A stretch of DNA of 47,338 nt, taken from the NCBI GenBank assembly GCA_036160575.1, contig JAYYDT010000018.1, forward strand, positions 1-47,338, given 5' to 3'. This DNA comes from TMED26 sp002694075 (lineage in GTDB: Bacteria; Pseudomonadota; Alphaproteobacteria; Thalassobaculales; Thalassobaculaceae). Made by a program: the position numbers and the translations under genes. The notes beneath the pieces were generated by a model. The model was not told the origin of the DNA. It did no database searches and saw only the letters and a program-made list of their open reading frames with translations. Shown here one piece after another: positions 43,110 through 47,338 of the stretch; position 1 is the stretch's first letter; every line of letters begins with the position of its first letter.

Positions 43110-44066
43110 TCACCTCGGATGCAGCAAGCGCGGATTGGTCAGGATCGACAGAACATCCGCGGTCAGGTTGAGCAGCACATAGGTCATCGCGAACAGCAGG
43201 CTGGCACCCTGGACCACCGGCAAGTCGCGTTTCGACACCGAGTCCACCAGCAGCTGGCCGAGCCCGGGATAAACGAAAACCACTTCGACGATGACCACGC
43301 CGACGATCAAATAGGCGAGGTTGATGATGATCACATTGATGATCGGCGCCAAAGCGTTGGGCAGGGCGTGGCGGACGATGATACGCCCTGGCTTCAGACC
43401 TTTGAGGTGGGCCATTTCGATATAGGCGCTGGCCAGTAGGTTGATGATCGAGGCGCGCGTCATGCGCATCATGTGGGCGACCACCACCAGGGTCAGGGTC
43501 AAGGCCGGCAAGGTTGAGCGATAGACCTGTTCCCAGAATTCGGTTTCCGGGTTGATGTTGGAAATGCTGGGAAACAGGCCAAGATTGACGGCCAGGATGA
43601 AGACCAAAATGTAGGCGACGAAAAATTCCGGAAAGGAAATTGTGGTCAAGGTGAAGATATTGACGGCGCGGTCGAACACGCCATTGCGGAACAACGCCGC
43701 CAAAATGCCAAAGGCGAGGGCCACCGGTACCGCGATAATCGCCGCCATGATGGCCAGGAACAAGGTGTTGCCGATGCGCGTGCCGATCAACTCGGCGATC
43801 GGCCGTTGATTGGCCAGGGACACGCCCATATCGCCCTGCAGCATGCTGCCGAGCCATTGGCCGTAACGCACATGGGCCGGCAAATCGAGCCCCAGTTGGG
43901 CGCGGAAAGCGGCAACCGTCTCCGGCGTCGCCGAGCGGCCGAGAATCTCGGTCGCCAAATCGCCGGGCAAAAGCTCGACCCCGAAGAAAATGATTAACGA
44001 GATCGCCAGCAAGGTGAGGAGGCCCAGCGCGAGACGCTGGGCCACCATGGTGAGGATATGGATCAT
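43110..44066 (-). CDS. ABC transporter permease, DppB type
   Basis: Partner permease (318 residues). It starts with the DppB/OppB first helix ALGLLTLLAISLIIFFGVELLPGD, has the periplasmic segment with LGLDLPAHVRYGQWLGSMLQGDMG, the EAA loop YIEMAHLKGLKPGRIIVRHALPNALAP, and ends VLNLTADVLSILTNPRLLHPR, the common C-terminal NPR block. The binding-protein gene ends 33 bases upstream. Confidence 0.94.
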   Translation of the reverse strand: MIHILTMVAQRLALGLLTLLAISLIIFFGVELLPGDLATEILGRSATPETVAAFRAQLGLDLPAHVRYGQWLGSMLQGDMGVSLANQRPIAELIGTRIGNTLFLAIMAAIIAVPVALAFGILAALFRNGVFDRAVNIFTLTTISFPEFFVAYILVFILAVNLGLFPSISNINPETEFWEQVYRSTLPALTLTLVVVAHMMRMTRASIINLLASAYIEMAHLKGLKPGRIIVRHALPNALAPIINVIIINLAYLIVGVVIVEVVFVYPGLGQLLVDSVSKRDLPVVQGASLLFAMTYVLLNLTADVLSILTNPRLLHPR

Positions 44067-44099
44067 ATCGCTTGGCGCGCGGCTCGGCGCGCGATCAGT

Positions 44100-45689
44100 T
44101 TACGCGTACCACCACCGCTCCATGAAGCGGTTGCCGTCGAGATCCCAATTGCCGGCCATTTCGCCATGGGCGATCTTTTTCGACGTGGCGAAGACATAAT
44201 TGTTGAACAACGGCACCATGGCGCCGCCGTCATCGCGCAGGATCGACTGCATCTCGACATAAATCGCCCGCCGTTTCTTTTGGTCGAGCTCGGCGCGACC
44301 GGCGATTAACAATTCGTTGAAGCGGGCGTTCTTCCAATACGTGTCGTTCCATTTGGCGTCGGCGGCATAGGCGGTGGTGAACATCCAATCCTCGGTCGGC
44401 CGGCCACCCCAATAGCAAAAGCACCAGGGTTTCTTCAGCCACACATTCGACCAATAGCCGTCATTCGGCTCGCGAATGACTTCGACGGTGATCCCGGCCT
44501 TGGCCGCTTGTTCCTTGTAAATAACGGCGGCGTCGACGGCGCCGGCGAAAGCCGCGTCGGCGGCCGACAGGGGCACCGTCAAATTGCTGTAACCGGCCTT
44601 TTTCAGATGGAATTTGGCCTTGTCCGGATCATAGGCGCGTTGCGGCAGTTCCGAGGCGTGGAATTGGTTGGCCGGGCTGATCGGATGGTCGTTGCCGACA
44701 TTGCCGTAGCCACGCAAAACCGTTTTCAAAATCGCCTCGCGGTCCATCGCCAATTTCAACGCCAGGCGCACATCGACATTGTCGAAGGGCGCCATGTCGG
44801 TGCGCATCGGCATGGTGTAATGGGCGTACCCGGTGGTCGTCTCGACTTTGATGTTGCGATTGCGCTTGAGCAGGTTGACGGTCTTCAGGTCGACCCGGTC
44901 CATCATGTCCACCTCGCCGGTGGACAGCGCGTTGGTGCGCGCCGCGACATCGGCGATGGTGATCATTTCGAAGCTGTCAAAATGACCAACGCTGCTGTCG
45001 TGATAGTTGGGGTTACGCGTAAAAGTGGCGCGCACGCCCGGCTCGAAGCTTTCCAGCACGTAAGAGCCGGTACCGGCGGTGCCGACCGGGTCGATCTTGC
45101 CATCCTTCGACGGTTTGATGGCGATGTGATAATCGCTGGCGACGAAGGGGAAGTCGGCGTTGCCGCCCTTCAACTCGAAAACCACCGCGTGTTTGCCGTC
45201 GGCCTTCAGCGAGACGACCTGGTCCAGTAGGGATTTGGCCGCCGATTTGGAGTCCTTGCCCATGTGGTGCTGGAACGAGGCCAAGACATCCTCGGCTTCG
45301 ACGCTCTTGCCATTGTGGAAGGTCACGCCCTTGCGCAGGTTGAAGGTCCAGGTTTTGGCGTCCGGCGAGGCTTCCCAGCTTTCGGCGATATCGGGATGGA
45401 CCTGACCGTCGGCTTTGACCTGGCCCAGTTGGTTGAAGGAGGCGCCGCTGATGGCGCCCGTGAAGCCATTTTCAAAGGTCGCGCTATCCATCGAATCGGT
45501 GGTCGACCCATGGCTGATCCCGGTGCGCAGATGGCCGCCCTTTTTCGGGCCGGCGGCGCGTACGGCGTCGGAGGCGATCACGCTGGCGGCGCCGGCGGTC
45601 ACCCCAAGGGCGATCGCCCGGCCAATGAATTCGCGGCGGTCGATCTTGCCCGCCATGTAGCGGATTTTGTGGAAGTCTAACTCTTTCAT
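44100..45689 (-). CDS. Peptide-type ABC transporter substrate-binding protein with Tat signal
   Basis: Periplasmic SBP_bac_5 family protein, first gene of the transporter operon. The 529-residue protein starts at ATG 45689 (ggaagagat upstream). Its N terminus has a twin-arginine motif, DRREFIGRA (about residues 17-25), and a hydrophobic stretch ending RAAGPKKG, indicating Tat export of the folded protein. Family motifs: IAESWEASPDAKTWTFNLRKGVTFHNGKSVEAEDVLASF and GTAGTGSYVLESFEPG. It ends ...RFMERWWYA. The ligand cannot be predicted; the downstream hydrolase suggests a peptide or acylated compound. Confidence 0.92.
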   Translation of the reverse strand: MKELDFHKIRYMAGKIDRREFIGRAIALGVTAGAASVIASDAVRAAGPKKGGHLRTGISHGSTTDSMDSATFENGFTGAISGASFNQLGQVKADGQVHPDIAESWEASPDAKTWTFNLRKGVTFHNGKSVEAEDVLASFQHHMGKDSKSAAKSLLDQVVSLKADGKHAVVFELKGGNADFPFVASDYHIAIKPSKDGKIDPVGTAGTGSYVLESFEPGVRATFTRNPNYHDSSVGHFDSFEMITIADVAARTNALSTGEVDMMDRVDLKTVNLLKRNRNIKVETTTGYAHYTMPMRTDMAPFDNVDVRLALKLAMDREAILKTVLRGYGNVGNDHPISPANQFHASELPQRAYDPDKAKFHLKKAGYSNLTVPLSAADAAFAGAVDAAVIYKEQAAKAGITVEVIREPNDGYWSNVWLKKPWCFCYWGGRPTEDWMFTTAYAADAKWNDTYWKNARFNELLIAGRAELDQKKRRAIYVEMQSILRDDGGAMVPLFNNYVFATSKKIAHGEMAGNWDLDGNRFMERWWYA

Positions 45690-45908
45690 CGGAAGAGATC
45701 CTTTTCCCTGTCTGCTGTCCAAATTAGCTGCTTTGTGGTCGCGGCCCCTGCCAAATAGCCTAGGCGCGACGTTATTCTGTTCTGGAAACGACTTTATCGC
45801 GAAAGAGTGTGACGGGACGGGACATGGCTTGTCAAGGCGGCAAGGCCAATCCGGCGCCCGCATGGCCTGCGGCGAAGGTGAAATTTTCGCCCTTAGGTAA
45901 AAGAGGAT
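45690..45908. other. Gap between the rhodanese and binding-protein genes
   Basis: 219 bases, AT-richer than the neighbourhood. It must hold the promoter of the ABC operon. The minus strand has a TTGACA hexamer but no acceptable -10 at 16-18 bases. An imperfect GGCGAA/TTCGCC repeat lies near the rhodanese end without a clear T-run. I could not assign a site with confidence. Confidence 0.4.
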
Positions 45909-46328
45909 TTAGCTCTGTCGCCAGGGCAGGCCGGCCACTTTCCAGCCATCGACGGTGCCACGATGGCCGGCGCCGTCGACCCCGCCCTCGAAGCCTTCGG
46001 CGACATTGAACGCCTGGTCGAAGCCGGCGGCGGTGGCGGCCATCGCCGCATGCGCCGAGCGCACGCCGGAGCGACACAAAAACAACAGCGGCTGATCCTC
46101 GGTCAGGCCGGCGGCGCGCAGAGCGCCGACAAAATCCGGGTTGACCGTCATCGCCGGAAAGACCTGCCAAGACAGGGGCAGAATGTTTTTCCCAAGGGAC
46201 CCAAGGTCGGGCAGGCCGACAAAGGCCCATTCCGGTTGGGTGCGCACATCGATTAAAACGGCGCGCGGGTCCTCCCCGAGAAGACGCCAACTTTCCCGCG
46301 GCGATAGATCGCCCGCGTAATCTGCCAT
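45909..46328 (-). CDS. Rhodanese-like domain protein
   Basis: Single-domain sulfurtransferase (139 residues). The fold is visible from LIDVRTQPEWAFVGLPDL to the active-site loop LLFLCRSGVRSAHAA with catalytic Cys85 (loop CRSGVR), and the tail DGWKVAGLPWRQ. The start at 46328 has gaaggagg about 8 bases upstream. It is divergent from the binding-protein gene at 46526. A link to the flanking transporters is not evident. Confidence 0.9.
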   Translation of the reverse strand: MADYAGDLSPRESWRLLGEDPRAVLIDVRTQPEWAFVGLPDLGSLGKNILPLSWQVFPAMTVNPDFVGALRAAGLTEDQPLLFLCRSGVRSAHAAMAATAAGFDQAFNVAEGFEGGVDGAGHRGTVDGWKVAGLPWRQS

Positions 46329-46411
46329 GCCATCACCCTCCTTCGGCCGCGCTTTCGGCACCGTAAAGTCATCACCAACCCTGTCAACGGGCCGACCGAC
46401 CATTGCCGCTC

Positions 46412-46441
46412 TGGACAAGCTCGCCCAATCCGGTCTTATAT
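46412..46441 (+). promoter_or_regulatory. Putative promoter for the binding-protein/ATPase gene
   Basis: TGGACA (46412-46417) and TTATAT (46436-46441) are 18 bases apart in the divergent rhodanese/SBP gap. The leader would be about 80 bases to ATG 46526. Moderate match to sigma-70 consensus. Confidence 0.35.
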
Positions 46442-46525
46442 GCACTCTATGCAGGAAAAACCAAATGCCTTCCGCATGCTCAAGGGGCTTGGGACGGCCC
46501 GGCCCACATCCAAAGGGAGACCCCA

Positions 46526-47338
46526 ATGGCGAAGACATGTTTCATGAAGAGCCTGGTCGCGGCGGCGGCGATGACCGCGGTCGCCGGCGGCGCCAGCGCC
46601 GACAGCAACCTGCGTGTCGTGATGCATTCAGATCTCAAGATCGTCGACCCGATTTGGACCACCGCCTATATGTCGCGGAACTATGGGTACATGGTCTACG
46701 ACACCTTGTTCGCGATGGATGAAGACACCAAAATTCATCCCCAAATGGTCGAAAAATACAGTGTCGGTGGGCCCAACAACCTGACCTATACCTTCACCTT
46801 GCGCGACGGCCTGATGATCCACGACGGCGCGCCGGTGACCTCGGCCGATGTGATTCAGTCGATCAAGCGTTGGGGCGGCAAGGATTCCATGGGCCAAATG
46901 CTCATGAAGTTCACCAAGGAAATGAAGGCGGTCGATGACAAGACCTTTCAACTGATCCTGAATGAGCCCTTTGGCCTGGTGCTGGTGGCGCTGGGCAAAC
47001 CCAGTTCGAACGTGCCCTTTATCATGCCGAAGCGCGTCGCCGACACGCCAAAGGACACGCAAATCTCGGAATATGTCGGTTCCGGTCCGTTCATCTTCGA
47101 CGCCGCCAACTGGAAGCCCGGGGACAAGGCGGTTTTCCGCAAAAACACCGCCCATGCCCGCGCCCGCGAGTTGATGGAGTTGGTGCAGCTCGACCCGAAC
47201 GCCCTCGACCGCTATCCCCATCAATTCTCCGGCGGCCAACGCCAGCGCATTTGCATCGCGCGCGCGCTGGCCATGGAGCCGGAATTGCTGATCGCCGACG
47301 AGGCGGTTTCGGCTTTGGACGTCTCGGTGCAGGCGCAG
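46526..47338 (+). CDS. Peptide-type binding protein joined in frame to an ABC ATPase C-terminal half (open at window end)
   Basis: The frame starts at ATG 46526 (gggaga 6 bases upstream) and stays open for 271 codons to the last base. Residues 1-25 are a signal peptide (MKSLVAAAAMTAVAGGASA). Residues 26-208 are a clear SBP_bac_5 N-terminal half (YDTLFAMDEDTKIHPQM, LTYTFTLRDGLMIHDGAPVTSADV, GSGPFIFDAANWKPGDKAVFRKN). At about residue 209 (base 47150) it changes to an Opp/Dpp ATPase: ARARELMELVQLDPNALDRYPHQ, signature FSGGQRQR, Walker B LLIADEAVSALDVSVQAQ. The missing parts (SBP C-terminal half, permeases, ATPase Walker A) suggest a deletion within a binding protein-permease-permease-ATPase operon, or a misjoin near a contig end. 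As written it could not be a working transporter subunit. Confidence 0.85.
   Translation, partial: MAKTCFMKSLVAAAAMTAVAGGASADSNLRVVMHSDLKIVDPIWTTAYMSRNYGYMVYDTLFAMDEDTKIHPQMVEKYSVGGPNNLTYTFTLRDGLMIHDGAPVTSADVIQSIKRWGGKDSMGQMLMKFTKEMKAVDDKTFQLILNEPFGLVLVALGKPSSNVPFIMPKRVADTPKDTQISEYVGSGPFIFDAANWKPGDKAVFRKNTAHARARELMELVQLDPNALDRYPHQFSGGQRQRICIARALAMEPELLIADEAVSALDVSVQAQ

Noticed and set aside
45890..45910. Terminator after the rhodanese gene
   Set aside because: The GGCGAA/TTCGCC repeat lies nearby, but there is no T-run in the right place on the minus strand.
46628..47239. Open frame of about 200 codons on the minus strand at the right edge
   Set aside because: It is antisense to the binding-protein reading frame, which has a signal peptide, ribosome-binding site and family motifs.
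1..47338. CRISPR arrays, prophage, transposase or integrase genes, tRNA or rRNA genes
   Set aside because: I looked on both strands at gaps and gene ends and saw no spaced direct repeats, no transposase or integrase motifs and no tRNA-like cloverleaf or CCA-ended segment.

Overview
The window is GC-rich chromosomal DNA from an alphaproteobacterium, most like the Rhodospirillales or a relative. This rests on gene content and order: ftsK-lolA-xthA, a YlxR-L7Ae fusion in the nusA operon, glnD-murJ-trpS, and phoH-ybeY-corC-lnt next to metK. The species cannot be named. Genes are dense, no gene-free stretch exceeds 240 bases, and I see no tRNA, rRNA, IS element, prophage or CRISPR array.

Layout. 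(1) 1-6061: the C-terminal bulk of ftsK, lolA and xthA, with three accessory metabolic genes (sterol-desaturase-like, class I amidotransferase, FAH-family) set between lolA and xthA. (2) 6062-10809, plus strand: pnp with a 238-base leader and a clear terminator, then a GDPD phosphodiesterase and an M81 (MlrC-like) metallopeptidase. (3) 10806-20564, minus strand: xre-metK-trmB, then rimP-nusA-ylxR-infB-rbfA-truB-rpsO, the classical transcription/translation operon. pnp, which normally follows rpsO, lies in the opposite orientation 2.3 kb away. (4) 20656-28005, minus strand: tsaB-rimI, fur-like, miaB, phoH-ybeY-corC-lnt. (5) 28104-30100: a secreted polysaccharide deacetylase converging on a Bax-like glucosaminidase. 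(6) 30128-36364, minus strand: glnD-murJ-trpS-nfuA. (7) 36436-45689: a FAD oxidoreductase (+), then a minus-strand peptide-type ABC operon (binding protein, two permeases, double ATPase) running into a CocE/NonD hydrolase and a PEP-mutase/isocitrate-lyase-family enzyme. (8) 45909-47338: a rhodanese, then a divergent second peptide-binding-protein gene that changes in frame into the C-terminal half of an ABC ATPase just before the window ends.

Most of the window is core information processing, RNA and tRNA modification and envelope biogenesis. The points most worth a second look are the binding-protein/ATPase chimera at the right edge (deletion or assembly artefact), the apparent inversion separating rpsO from pnp, a possible promoter-terminator attenuator ahead of rimP-nusA, the repeated four-base interlocking of convergent stop codons, and the peptide-uptake operon with its own hydrolase and lyase. 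I did not find a clearly new multi-gene system.
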